From Sphingobacterium sp. UBA1575 (GTDB lineage Bacteria; Bacteroidota; Bacteroidia; Sphingobacteriales; Sphingobacteriaceae): 22,780 bases of DNA. Positions 14,640 through 21,801 of this stretch are shown piece by piece. The translations under genes and the position numbers were made by a program. Every line of letters begins with the position of its first letter. Positions within the stretch are counted from its first letter, which is position 1. The notes under the pieces were generated by a model, which saw nothing but the letters and a program-made list of their open reading frames with translations, ran no database searches and was not told the origin of the DNA. Location: assembly GCA_002322865.1 (NCBI GenBank), contig DCOH01000021.1, positions 76,021 through 98,800 on the forward strand. The letters are read 5' to 3'.

Positions 14640-16984
14640 TAGTGGAAATGTCCTAATTTGATTCCAAATGTAAATGTCCTTGGACGGGATGGTCCATAGA
14701 TATATTGGGAGTCACGGAGTGCGCCAGTATCAAAATCCTTTTGGAAAGCGTTGAAAATATTCTGCACACCACCAAAAAGCTCGATACTGAATTCTTTCTT
14801 CACGGAAAAGGTATAGCCGATCCTCGTGTTGATCTCATAAAAATCCTTCGCCTCCTTCAGTAGCATCTTTTCGGGTTCAACCAGGTGTGGAACGATCATT
14901 TTTCCGGTATAAACCGATGTGAGGTCTAAGCTCAATGCCGCTAGTGGTTTCCAGTTAGCATTTAGGTAACCATAAATATTTGGCGTGCGCACGAACCGCT
15001 TACTGCTAACATTTTCATTGGCAGTAGGGCCCTCAAATAGAAGCTGTGCTTCCTTAAATTCTGAACGTTGTATCGTTCCTCCCGCCTGAAAACTGTACCT
15101 CGAAGAAGGGGCAATGTTCAGCTCCAGGTTGGATCCATAGACACGTGCTCCAGTTCCATTTCTCATCTCTTCGATGATCAGGTTCTCCTCTTCAGAGGTC
15201 ATGATGGTGGTGAAAGGATTGTTCAATTGCGTGAGGAATCCTTCTACCAAAAGACTGGTCTGGGTAGTACCGAAGTTCTTCGTGAAATTCAAGGATCCGG
15301 TATAGGCGTTGGAATATTCGGTTTCCAGGTTCTCTCCGATCAGGACGAATACCTGTTGGCCACCTACGGAGGTAACATGCATATCTTCATTGAAAGCCTG
15401 TGGCGCACGGAATCCTCGGGCAAAACCGCCACGGAATTGCAGGTAATCGGTGATGTCGTACAATAAGGTAACCCTTGGGCTGAAAGTGCCAAAGCTTTCG
15501 GAGGAGTTGCGTTGGTGCCCCGCCAGTTCATAGTTTCCATCCACATAGGTGTAATCGTACCGAGCACCCAATAGGGATTTCAGATTATCCAAGATGTTCC
15601 ATTCGTACTGTATATAACTACCGAGTCCATGGGTCTTCTGATCGATCAGGCGTTGGTAACCGGGGATCATATCTTTGGTGCGGTTGCTATTGAATTCGAC
15701 ACCGGCAGTCAACACATCCTTTTCGAATGTATAGGTATACTGCGAGCCGGCTACCATGGCAAAATCATCCGTATCGCCATAAGAATTGGAAGCCAACAGG
15801 CTATCCTGCTTGCTCCTGCCGCCACCTAGACCGCCGTAAAAGCTTTCCCGGTTGGTGAATTGCGCCGAGGAATACAAGGAAATTTTATGTTTGTAATCTT
15901 TGGAATAATGGTCGTAAGTCAATCCTCCGATAAAGGAATTGGTGCGCAATTGTTCGGTTACATCCGTAAAATGGGGGGCGAGATCCAATCGATCGCCACC
16001 ATGTCTGAATTCGTTGAGTAAACTGAGGTCCAAGGTGATCTTGTCGAAATCGGAGGGTTTGTAAAAAGCCTTGGAGCCAAAGGTGAGGTTCTTTAATTTG
16101 GTCATTTCGGAGAAACCATCGTTATTGGCATCATAGGATTCTCGGTTTCTATGCATTCCATAGAAGGTGACGCCTGTTTGCAGGTCATTATCCACGTAGG
16201 AGCTGTTGAAGTCCAAGCTATGGTCCCAGGCTTTTCCCCCGATCAGGGAATTGGTGGTTTTCAGCTGCCAATCGTTTTCTACCGGGTCTTTGGTGATGAT
16301 ATTGATGGTTCCGGCAATGGCATTCGCGCCAAATAGGGCAGAACCTCCTGAACGGACCACCTCGATGCGGTCGATCATGCTGGTAGGGATCTGATCCAGG
16401 CCATAGACACTGTTCAGAGCACTGAAAACAGCCCGGCTATTGATCAGGATCTGGGAATATGCGCCTTCCATGCCGTTCAATCGAACTTGGGTAAATCCAC
16501 AGTTCTGGCAATTGTTCTCCACGCGAACCCCGGGTTGGTAGTTCAGCGTTTCGGACATAGCCACCGACTGGGTGGCATTGAATAATTTGGGGCTGAGTAC
16601 ATTGACGATCACCGGTGCTTTCTTGCGTTCCATGCCGTATCGGGAGGCACTTACCACCACCTCACTCAGGTTGAGGTTGTCCTCCTGCAGGATGATGTTC
16701 AAGGGTTTGCTCCTGTCGACTGTTGTCAGTTGTTTTTTGAAGGATTGGTAACCGATGGCGCGGATACTGATGCTTTTTATGGGTGTTTTACCTTCTTCCA
16801 GGATGAACTGTCCTAAGCTATCGGTGGATGTTCCTTGGTTGGATCCATCTACCTGTACGGTAGCATTGGCAATAGGTTCATCTTTGGGATTATAGATGGT
16901 TCCGCGAATTTGGGCATATAAATGGGTTTGGCCCATATAACATAGGGCTATTATCAGGCTTAACCTGAAAAAAATAGATTTCAT
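14639..16984 (-). CDS. TonB-dependent outer-membrane receptor with CxxC in plug
   Basis: Outer-membrane active transporter, 781 residues. It has a signal peptide (about 1-24, LYAQ), an N-terminal carboxypeptidase-regulatory-like domain (about 25-105, from IRGTIYNPKDEPIANA), a TonB-box-like LSEVVVSA (107-114), a plug domain (about 120-235) and a 22-strand-type barrel ending in an aromatic-rich strand (RPRTFTFGIKLGHFH). The plug contains ENNCQNCGFTQVRLNGMEG with a CxxC (C159, C162), then IDRIEVVRSGGSALFGANAIAGTINIITK. The frame can be read from a TTG at 16999, but the ATG at 16984 starts directly on the signal peptide and is chosen. No SusD partner follows, so it is a classical metal/siderophore/vitamin-type receptor more than a glycan SusC. 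Substrate unknown; the His-rich neighbour and CxxC suggest a metal or metal complex. Confidence 0.87.
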   Translation of the reverse strand: MKSIFFRLSLIIALCYMGQTHLYAQIRGTIYNPKDEPIANATVQVDGSNQGTSTDSLGQFILEEGKTPIKSISIRAIGYQSFKKQLTTVDRSKPLNIILQEDNLNLSEVVVSASRYGMERKKAPVIVNVLSPKLFNATQSVAMSETLNYQPGVRVENNCQNCGFTQVRLNGMEGAYSQILINSRAVFSALNSVYGLDQIPTSMIDRIEVVRSGGSALFGANAIAGTINIITKDPVENDWQLKTTNSLIGGKAWDHSLDFNSSYVDNDLQTGVTFYGMHRNRESYDANNDGFSEMTKLKNLTFGSKAFYKPSDFDKITLDLSLLNEFRHGGDRLDLAPHFTDVTEQLRTNSFIGGLTYDHYSKDYKHKISLYSSAQFTNRESFYGGLGGGRSKQDSLLASNSYGDTDDFAMVAGSQYTYTFEKDVLTAGVEFNSNRTKDMIPGYQRLIDQKTHGLGSYIQYEWNILDNLKSLLGARYDYTYVDGNYELAGHQRNSSESFGTFSPRVTLLYDITDYLQFRGGFARGFRAPQAFNEDMHVTSVGGQQVFVLIGENLETEYSNAYTGSLNFTKNFGTTQTSLLVEGFLTQLNNPFTTIMTSEEENLIIEEMRNGTGARVYGSNLELNIAPSSRYSFQAGGTIQRSEFKEAQLLFEGPTANENVSSKRFVRTPNIYGYLNANWKPLAALSLDLTSVYTGKMIVPHLVEPEKMLLKEAKDFYEINTRIGYTFSVKKEFSIELFGGVQNIFNAFQKDFDTGALRDSQYIYGPSRPRTFTFGIKLGHFH

Positions 16985-17054
16985 AGTAAAATTTAGCAAT
17001 GATCAATTAGGTATGGCCTGGGATTAAGCAGGCGACATACAAATACAATAAGGG

Positions 17055-17075
17055 CCATGAAATTTGATTTCATGG
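17055..17075. promoter_or_regulatory. Perfect 9-bp inverted repeat upstream of TonB receptor
   Basis: CCATGAAAT (17055-17063) and ATTTCATGG (17067-17075) are exact inverted copies separated by TTG. It lies in the 102-bp gap between the His-rich protein gene and the receptor gene. It is 12 bp beyond the former's stop and about 70 bp before the receptor ATG. No T-run follows on the minus strand, so an operator (for example for a metal-responsive repressor) or a processing hairpin is more likely than an intrinsic terminator. A near-consensus -7 box (TGTATTTG, minus, 17047-17040) lies just downstream. Confidence 0.5.
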
Positions 17076-17086
17076 TTGGAATAAGA

Positions 17087-17449
17087 TTATGCTAAATGGG
17101 TAGGAGGGTCTCTTCCGGTGTTGAAAGAGATGTATTGTTTGATTTCCGCAAAGGTTTTTTCTGCGAAATGGATTTCAGTAAGGACTTGTTGGATAGGAGC
17201 GGTGTAAGTTTGCGACTCCCAGTTTAGGTAACTACCCTGGAAAACGATGTCCAGGTATTTGATTTCATCATCGGAGTGGTGTTGGTGATGTTTTTTTTCG
17301 CCAAGATCGTAAGGGTGGATGTGGGTGACGATCTCTCCGGTGGAGGTGACCTCTTTGTGCATAAAGACAATCCCGCTGATGATGATGCCGCAGATCCAGA
17401 AAAGTAGGAAATGGGCGATAATTAGGCGGTATGGATGTATTTTATGCAT
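17087..17449 (-). CDS. Small histidine-rich membrane-anchored protein, unknown function
   Basis: A 120-residue protein that I cannot assign to a named family. It has one N-terminal hydrophobic segment (about residues 9-30, LIIAHFLLFWICGIIISGIV), which acts as an uncleaved anchor or signal. A periplasmic part follows with HIHPYDLGEKKHHQHHSDDE, rich in His and acidic residues as in metal-binding segments, and a tail ending GRDPPTHLA. It lies 102 bp upstream of the TonB receptor on the same strand, with a perfect palindrome in between. It is preceded by the repeat hairpin that bounds panD. Context suggests an accessory of the receptor, perhaps in metal sensing or delivery; this is inference. The reading frame is supported by the signal-anchor pattern and by continuity with same-strand neighbours. 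Confidence 0.65.
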   Translation of the reverse strand: MHKIHPYRLIIAHFLLFWICGIIISGIVFMHKEVTSTGEIVTHIHPYDLGEKKHHQHHSDDEIKYLDIVFQGSYLNWESQTYTAPIQQVLTEIHFAEKTFAEIKQYISFNTGRDPPTHLA

Positions 17450-17487
17450 GCAGATGTGAAATCTGGGATAAATTTAGGAATTTTTTA

Positions 17488-17578
17488 CGTCATTGGGAAG
17501 TTCTTACGTCATTGCGAGGAACGAAGCAATCTTTTTTTTAGTAGAAAGATTGCTTCGTCGTGCCTCCTCGCAATGACG
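17488..17578. repeat. Dispersed palindromic repeat, second 72-bp hairpin
   Basis: A 25-bp unit (17507-17531), a 16-nt loop and an inverted 31-bp variant (17548-17578) form a 72-bp hairpin. It has the same layout and length as that at 10955-11026; the 31-bp arms differ at one base. A degenerate partial copy (17488-17500, CGTCATTGGGAAG) precedes it. It begins 6 bp downstream of the panD stop codon and separates panD from the His-rich gene. Confidence 0.85.
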
Positions 17579-17584
17579 CCCCCT

Positions 17585-17932
17585 TTACACCAACCTATTA
17601 TTCTCATCCGGGAAAATCACAGTTGGTTTAAAAGTTTTGGCTTCTTCGCGATCAATAGTCGCATAAGAAATCACGATTACAATATCACCAACCTGCACCA
17701 AACGAGCGGCAGCGCCATTCAAACAAAGAATTCCGGATCCACGTTCGCCAGGAATGACATAGGTTTCCAATCTGGCGCCGTTATTATTATTTACAACTTG
17801 TACTTTTTCTCCAACGATCAAGTCTGCCGCATCAATCAAATCTTCATCAATGGTGATGCTTCCAACATAATTCAACTCCGCTTGTGTAACACGAGCGCGG
17901 TGAATTTTCGATTTCATTACTTCAATAAACAT
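17585..17932 (-). CDS. panD: Aspartate 1-decarboxylase proenzyme
   Basis: Converts L-aspartate to beta-alanine for pantothenate/CoA synthesis. The 115-residue proenzyme self-cleaves between G24 and S25 (NYVGS) to make the pyruvoyl cofactor. The order MKSKIHRARVTQAELNYVGSIT, a conserved tyrosine/asparagine region (LCLNGAAARLVQVGD) and the length all match the family. Numbering from the first ATG places the cleavage site at 24/25 as in E. coli, which supports that start over the internal M6. It lies 67 bp after panC on the same strand and very probably shares its transcript. A repeat hairpin follows immediately after the stop. Confidence 0.95.
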   Translation of the reverse strand: MFIEVMKSKIHRARVTQAELNYVGSITIDEDLIDAADLIVGEKVQVVNNNNGARLETYVIPGERGSGILCLNGAAARLVQVGDIVIVISYATIDREEAKTFKPTVIFPDENNRLV

Positions 17933-17999
17933 AATGCAAAGTTAGGGTTTTCCCGTGTAATAGCTTTGTAAATTAATCAAGTGCTAATCAACAAATATT

Positions 18000-18845
18000 C
18001 TACGCTAATATAATATTATCAATCAAACGCACATTTTCCACCCAGGCCGTAATCAAGGCAACATACTCTTTTCCGGCTTCAATTTCCGATACCGGTTCCA
18101 AGCTACTGGATTCACAGATCGCCAAATACTCCAACGTAACGGCCGGATTCTCCGCAATCATCGCTTTGCTCTCCTCCAATAATTCTGCTACTGATCGCTT
18201 CTTGATATTCGCTTTAATAAATCGCAATACCTTGGACAAAGTGAGTGCATCTGCTTTCCCTTGTTCCGACAATCTTGCATTTCTAGAGCTCAACGCCAAT
18301 CCTTCTTCACTACGCACCGTAGGGCAGATCAACAAATGGATAGGCAGCTTCTTGATATCGATCATCCGCTGGATCACCATCACCTGTTGGAAGTCCTTTT
18401 GTCCGAAACAAGCCTGGTCGGGTTCTACCAAAGAAAACAACTTGTAGACAATTTGTGTAACACCTTGGAAATGACCAGGTCGATGCTCCCCTTCCCAGAT
18501 CTTATCCAGGTTGCCAAGATCAATATGCCACTCCGGATCGTTCGCAGGATACATTTCCTCCACCGAAGGAAGGAAAAGAATATCACAGTCTACCGACTCC
18601 AATAAAGCGATGTCTTTTTCAATAGGGCGAGGGTAATTTTCCAGGTCCTTAGGGTCATTAAACTGCGTTGGATTCACAAAAATGCTACAAACGATGATAT
18701 CTGTCCTTGGTTTTGCATACTCGATGAGGGATAAATGACCTTCATGCAGAGCGCCCATGGTGGGTACCAATGTAATTGTTTTTTCTTCTTGGCGGATGTC
18801 TTGCAAAGCAGCTTGCAATTCCCCCTTTGTACGAAATATTTTCAC
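18000..18845 (-). CDS. panC: Pantothenate synthetase (pantoate-beta-alanine ligase)
   Basis: ATP-dependent condensation of pantoate with beta-alanine, which PanD next door supplies. The 281-residue protein shows the nucleotidyl-transferase signature PTMGALHEGHLSL (HxGH at 34-37), VNPTQFNDPKDLENYPR (58-73), FGQKDFQQ (147-154) and LSSRNARL (185-192). The start codon is GTG (18845); the next in-frame ATG is codon 30, inside the MGALHEGH motif, so GTG is required. The stop is TAG. The gene is divergent from the glycogen-synthase-like gene, with 144 bp between starts. panB is not in the window. Confidence 0.95.
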   Translation of the reverse strand: MKIFRTKGELQAALQDIRQEEKTITLVPTMGALHEGHLSLIEYAKPRTDIIVCSIFVNPTQFNDPKDLENYPRPIEKDIALLESVDCDILFLPSVEEMYPANDPEWHIDLGNLDKIWEGEHRPGHFQGVTQIVYKLFSLVEPDQACFGQKDFQQVMVIQRMIDIKKLPIHLLICPTVRSEEGLALSSRNARLSEQGKADALTLSKVLRFIKANIKKRSVAELLEESKAMIAENPAVTLEYLAICESSSLEPVSEIEAGKEYVALITAWVENVRLIDNIILA

Positions 18846-18916
18846 GGCGGAAATTTAAAATTAGGTGCAAAAATGAGGAATAATCTTTAAATTATAAAAC
18901 GATGATTTTTAATCAA

Positions 18917-18947
18917 TTGTAAAATTGATAAATTATGTGTATCTTTG
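18917..18947 (+). promoter_or_regulatory. Predicted Bacteroidota promoter of the GT5-like gene
   Basis: TTG (18917-18919), a 20-nt spacer and TATCTTTG (18940-18947) match the TTG-N19..21-TAnnTTTG consensus exactly. Transcription would begin near 18954, giving a leader of about 36 nt before the ATG at 18990. Confidence 0.6.
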
Positions 18948-18989
18948 TAGACCGATTTTACTATTCAATAAATAAAAAAACAGTTGGAG

Positions 18990-19811
18990 ATGGCAAAAAC
19001 GAAAATCTTGTTTATTACCCATGAAATGTCGCCTTTCCTTGAATTAAGTAAAATTTCTGAAATAACACGCCAGTTACCACATGCAATGCAGGAAAAAGGA
19101 TTCGAAATTCGGATTCTAATGCCTCGTTTTGGTAACATTAATGAGCGCAGAAATCGTCTTCATGAAGTGATAAGGTTGTCGGGAATGAACATTGTGGTGG
19201 ACAATAATGATAATCCGCTAATTATTAAGGTAGCATCCTTGCCAGCAGCAAGAATGCAGGTTTACTTCTTAGATAATGAGGAGTACTTTCAGCGGAAGAA
19301 GGTTTTTCGTGATGAGCAAGGGAAATTCTTTGATGACAATAACGAACGTTCCTTGTTCTTCTGTAAAGGAGCTTTGGAAACTGTCAAGAAATTAGGTTGG
19401 TCACCGGATGTGGTACATTGCCACGGATGGTTTACCGCGATGGTACCGGCTTACCTAAAAACTGTATACCAAAACGATCCTACATTCAAGGATGCTAAGG
19501 TTTTCTATTCCCTTTACAAGGAGGATTTTGAGAACGCAAGCCTTGGAACGAAGTATGCTGAAATGGCTAGCCAGTCGGATATCGCCGCTGATCAAGTGAA
19601 GGATTACGCATCCGGATCTTACGTGGATATCTGCAAAGGCGCGCTTTCTTTCACGGATGTCGCTATCAAATGCGATGCTGACATCAATCCTGAGATTACT
19701 GCGTACATCCAAGAACATAATATTCGTACATTCGAACCGACTTCTGATGAAGATTACGAAGCATTCGGCGAATTATATGACGAGTTTGTAAACGAAGAAG
19801 TCTCAGCTTAA
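18990..19811 (+). CDS. GT5 starch-synthase-like N-terminal-domain protein, probably not a synthase
   Basis: A 273-residue protein related to the N-terminal Rossmann domain of glycogen/starch synthase: MAKTKILFITHEMSPFLELSKISEI, GFEIRILMPRFGNINERRNRLHEVIRLSG, YFLDNEEYF and VVHCHGWFTAMVPAYLK all align by eye with GT5. Two things are missing. The ADP-glucose-binding KTGGL motif after the 'SPF' is LELSKISEI (17-25), and the C-terminal glycosyltransferase half is absent. HxHDW reads HCHGW (143-147). The tail is acidic and unlike the catalytic enzyme. The frame opens at a TTG (18984), but ATG 18990 gives the MAKTKILF start I recall from relatives. It is divergent from panC, and I recall this neighbourhood being common in Sphingobacteriaceae. 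Function unknown; a regulatory or carbohydrate-sensing role is possible. Confidence 0.8.
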   Translation: MAKTKILFITHEMSPFLELSKISEITRQLPHAMQEKGFEIRILMPRFGNINERRNRLHEVIRLSGMNIVVDNNDNPLIIKVASLPAARMQVYFLDNEEYFQRKKVFRDEQGKFFDDNNERSLFFCKGALETVKKLGWSPDVVHCHGWFTAMVPAYLKTVYQNDPTFKDAKVFYSLYKEDFENASLGTKYAEMASQSDIAADQVKDYASGSYVDICKGALSFTDVAIKCDADINPEITAYIQEHNIRTFEPTSDEDYEAFGELYDEFVNEEVSA

Positions 19812-19814
19812 GAG

Positions 19815-20003
19815 AGTATAAAGTATTGAGTATTTAGTATTTAGACCTATGCGGGCGATCAAAAGCAAGTATAGGTCTATTTATTAAGTACTTTTTTAAT
19901 GCGATATCCTTTTGTTTAGATTAAAAATCTCTTTTTATCTTTAATGGGACATATTCAAACTATACAGAGTCTAAATACTAAATACTAACTACTAAATACT
20001 AAA
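19815..20003. repeat. Inverted arrays of 7-bp tandem repeats
   Basis: The left array AGTATAA-AGTATTG-AGTATTT-AGTATTT (19815-19842) and right array CTAAATA-CTAAATA-CTAACTA-CTAAATA-CTAAA (19971-20003) are heptamers in strict register and inverted relative to each other. They contain an exact 18-bp inverted repeat (19829-19846 with 19969-19986) separated by 122 bp. They fill the GT5-like/ispF spacer. The right array ends two bases before the ispF ATG. Inside, AGACCTAT (19843-19850) and ATAGGTCT (19871-19878) form an additional 8-bp stem. Confidence 0.8.
19912..19943 (+). promoter_or_regulatory. Possible ispF promoter
   Basis: TTG (19912-19914), a 21-nt spacer and TATCTTTA (19936-19943) match the Bacteroidota promoter consensus except for the last base. 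It lies between the two heptamer arrays, so the ispF leader (about 55 nt) would consist largely of the right-hand heptamer array. Confidence 0.35.
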
Positions 20004-20005
20004 CC

Positions 20006-20479
20006 ATGATACGCGTAGGTTTTGGGTTTGATGTTCACCAAATGAAAGAAGGACATCCATTTGTGGTAGGAGGAGTGACGTTGGATCATCATGCAGGGGC
20101 ATTTGGGCATTCGGATGCGGATGTATTGGCTCATGCGATCTGCGACGCTATTTTAGGTGCTGCAAATCTAGAGGATATTGGCTATCATTTCCCGAATACC
20201 GATGATAAATGGAAGGGTGCGAATAGTTTGGACCTTTTGCGCCATTGTATCCAATTGATCAAGGACAAAGGGTATTCTTTGGGGAATATTGATGCGATGT
20301 TATGCTTAGAAGCACCGAAGATCAAACCGTATATTCCGGAAATGAAACAGAACATAGCCGAAGCAGCGGGCATTACGGTAGAAGATATCTCCATCAAGGC
20401 TACCACCAACGAGAAGATGGGATTTATCGGCCGTGAAGAGGGCGTGGTTGCTTATGCGGTCTGCCTTTTGGAAAAATAA
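20006..20479 (+). CDS. ispF: 2-C-methyl-D-erythritol 2,4-cyclodiphosphate synthase
   Basis: Fifth enzyme of the MEP isoprenoid pathway. It forms cyclic MEcPP from CDP-ME-2-phosphate as a trimer with a bound metal. The 157-residue length is typical. Visible are RVGFGFDVHQM with metal ligands D9 and H11, GHSDADVLAHAICDAILGAANLEDIGYHFPNTD with the third ligand H43, and the signature ATTNEKMGFIGREEGVVAYA near the C-terminus. The ATG follows directly on the heptamer repeat array. Its last 28 bp overlap the 3' end of the convergent MFS gene. Confidence 0.96.
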   Translation: MIRVGFGFDVHQMKEGHPFVVGGVTLDHHAGAFGHSDADVLAHAICDAILGAANLEDIGYHFPNTDDKWKGANSLDLLRHCIQLIKDKGYSLGNIDAMLCLEAPKIKPYIPEMKQNIAEAAGITVEDISIKATTNEKMGFIGREEGVVAYAVCLLEK

Positions 20480-21672
20480 TTGATAACAAGGATGACGGCA
20501 ATCAATGCCAATAATCCACCAAGATAAAATGGAGCGCCTGGGAGATACACCAAGGCGTTCTTTTTTGTAAAGAATGAGAAGAGGCTGGTCATCAGGATAG
20601 GGCCAATAATGGCCGTAAGACTGATCACACAGGTCAATCCACCTTGGATCTGTCCTTGCTCATTGGCTGGGGTCTGGTTCGAAATGGAACTTTGTATGGC
20701 CGGTCCGGCAATCCCTGCAAATACATAAAAGAAACTAGCTACATACAGCCAAGCGGAGGTAGGAGCTAAACCCATAGCGATCAATGATCCTGCATTCAGG
20801 AGCAAGCCAATGATGATGCTCTTGGCAATCCCTAATTTGGGGATGATGATCCGGATCAATCCTGCTTGTACGATCGTAAGCAATACCCCAATAAAACCCA
20901 AGGAATAGCCCACCATGCGTTCGTTCCATTGGAATTTTTCCATCGTAAAATAAGACCAGGTACTCTGTACGGCATGCGCCGCCACGTTGATCAGAAAGAT
21001 GCAGATCACCAAAGTCTGGATCTGGGGATATTTGCCGATATGCCGGAAACTCCCGATCGGATTGGCATTGATCCATCTGAAGTTCCGTCGGTTTTCTTTT
21101 TTCAAGGATTCTGGTACCACGAAATACCCGTATACAAAATTCAGGAAGGATAGACCAGCGGCGGCAAAGAAAGGTACGCGTGGTCCATAATGTCCTAGGA
21201 TACCTCCCAGAACAGGCCCAATGATAAACCCTAAGCCAAAAGCGGCGCCCAGCAAGCCGAAATTCTGGGCTTTGTTCTCTTTCGTGCTCACATCGGCAAT
21301 GTACGCTGCAGCCACCGTATGACTAGCGCCGGTAATACCGGCCACAATTCGTCCAACAAATAACCAGAATATACTTGGAGCCCAGCCTATCAATAGGTAG
21401 TTCACGGCGAAACCGAATAAGGAGCAGAGCAGGACTGGTCTTCGACCAAAATGATCACTTAGGTTTCCAAGTATAGCGGCAAAGAAAAATTGCATGAAAG
21501 CATAACAGAAAGTCAACCAACCCCCATAGGAAGATGCCTGACTTAAATCGCCATGTATCAATTCTTTGATCAATGCGGGCATCACAGGAATGATGATACC
21601 CAATCCTATCGAATCTAAAACTACCGTGATGAAAATGAATAGTAAGCCAGCTTGTGATTTATTGTTGGGCAT
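20452..21672 (-). CDS. TCR/Tet-type MFS transporter (probable drug exporter)
   Basis: A 12-TM inner-membrane antiporter of the DHA1 branch, 406 residues. Motif A is present as GNLSDHFGRRPVLL (after TM2), and the antiporter motif C region reads GLLGAAFGLGFIIGPVLGG in TM5. GRIVAGITGASHTVAAAYIADV in TM4 is characteristic of TetA-like proteins. Bacteroidota chromosomes often carry such genes without tetracycline resistance, so substrate is unknown. It is convergent with ispF (28-bp 3' overlap) and divergent from the penicillin-binding protein gene. No neighbouring TetR-type regulator is visible. Confidence 0.88.
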   Translation of the reverse strand: MPNNKSQAGLLFIFITVVLDSIGLGIIIPVMPALIKELIHGDLSQASSYGGWLTFCYAFMQFFFAAILGNLSDHFGRRPVLLCSLFGFAVNYLLIGWAPSIFWLFVGRIVAGITGASHTVAAAYIADVSTKENKAQNFGLLGAAFGLGFIIGPVLGGILGHYGPRVPFFAAAGLSFLNFVYGYFVVPESLKKENRRNFRWINANPIGSFRHIGKYPQIQTLVICIFLINVAAHAVQSTWSYFTMEKFQWNERMVGYSLGFIGVLLTIVQAGLIRIIIPKLGIAKSIIIGLLLNAGSLIAMGLAPTSAWLYVASFFYVFAGIAGPAIQSSISNQTPANEQGQIQGGLTCVISLTAIIGPILMTSLFSFFTKKNALVYLPGAPFYLGGLLALIAVILVINYFSKRQTA

Positions 21673-21699
21673 ATATACTAAGGTAAAAGAAAATTATGG

Positions 21700-21707
21700 T
21701 ATTTTTG
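21700..21707 (+). promoter_or_regulatory. Possible -7 element for the penicillin-binding protein gene
   Basis: TATTTTTG matches TAnnTTTG on the plus strand in the 129-bp divergent spacer, giving a leader of about 88 nt. No TTG is found at the proper upstream distance, so the call is weak. Confidence 0.3.
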
Positions 21708-21801
21708 TAGCGTTCAACAAACAATTGGCACACTTACTGATATTATGCATTTCATGGTTATCCAGTTTGAGTGGGTAATTGATTATTCATTACTATAACA
21801 A

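Noticed and set aside
16985..16999. TTG-initiated 5-codon extension of the TonB receptor
   Set aside because: The ATG at 16984 begins directly with a standard signal peptide; the extension would add LNFT-type residues in front of it with no ribosome-binding site.
17937..17944. TAACTTTG on the minus strand as a panD promoter
   Set aside because: Perfect -7 match, but transcription would start within the panD start codon, and no TTG lies at the -33 distance; panD is more likely read from the panC transcript.
17961..17968. TAGCTTTG on the plus strand
   Set aside because: Matches TAnnTTTG but points antisense into panC, has no -33 TTG, and no gene follows on that strand.
17435..17971. 178-codon plus-strand reading frame
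   Set aside because: It runs through the palindromic repeat (RHCEERS-type peptide) and then antisense to panD along its full length; panD is the certain gene.
19843..19878. AGACCTAT/ATAGGTCT stem as a terminator of the GT5-like gene
   Set aside because: Only 8 bp with a 20-nt loop and no immediate T-run; kept only as part of the heptamer-repeat description.
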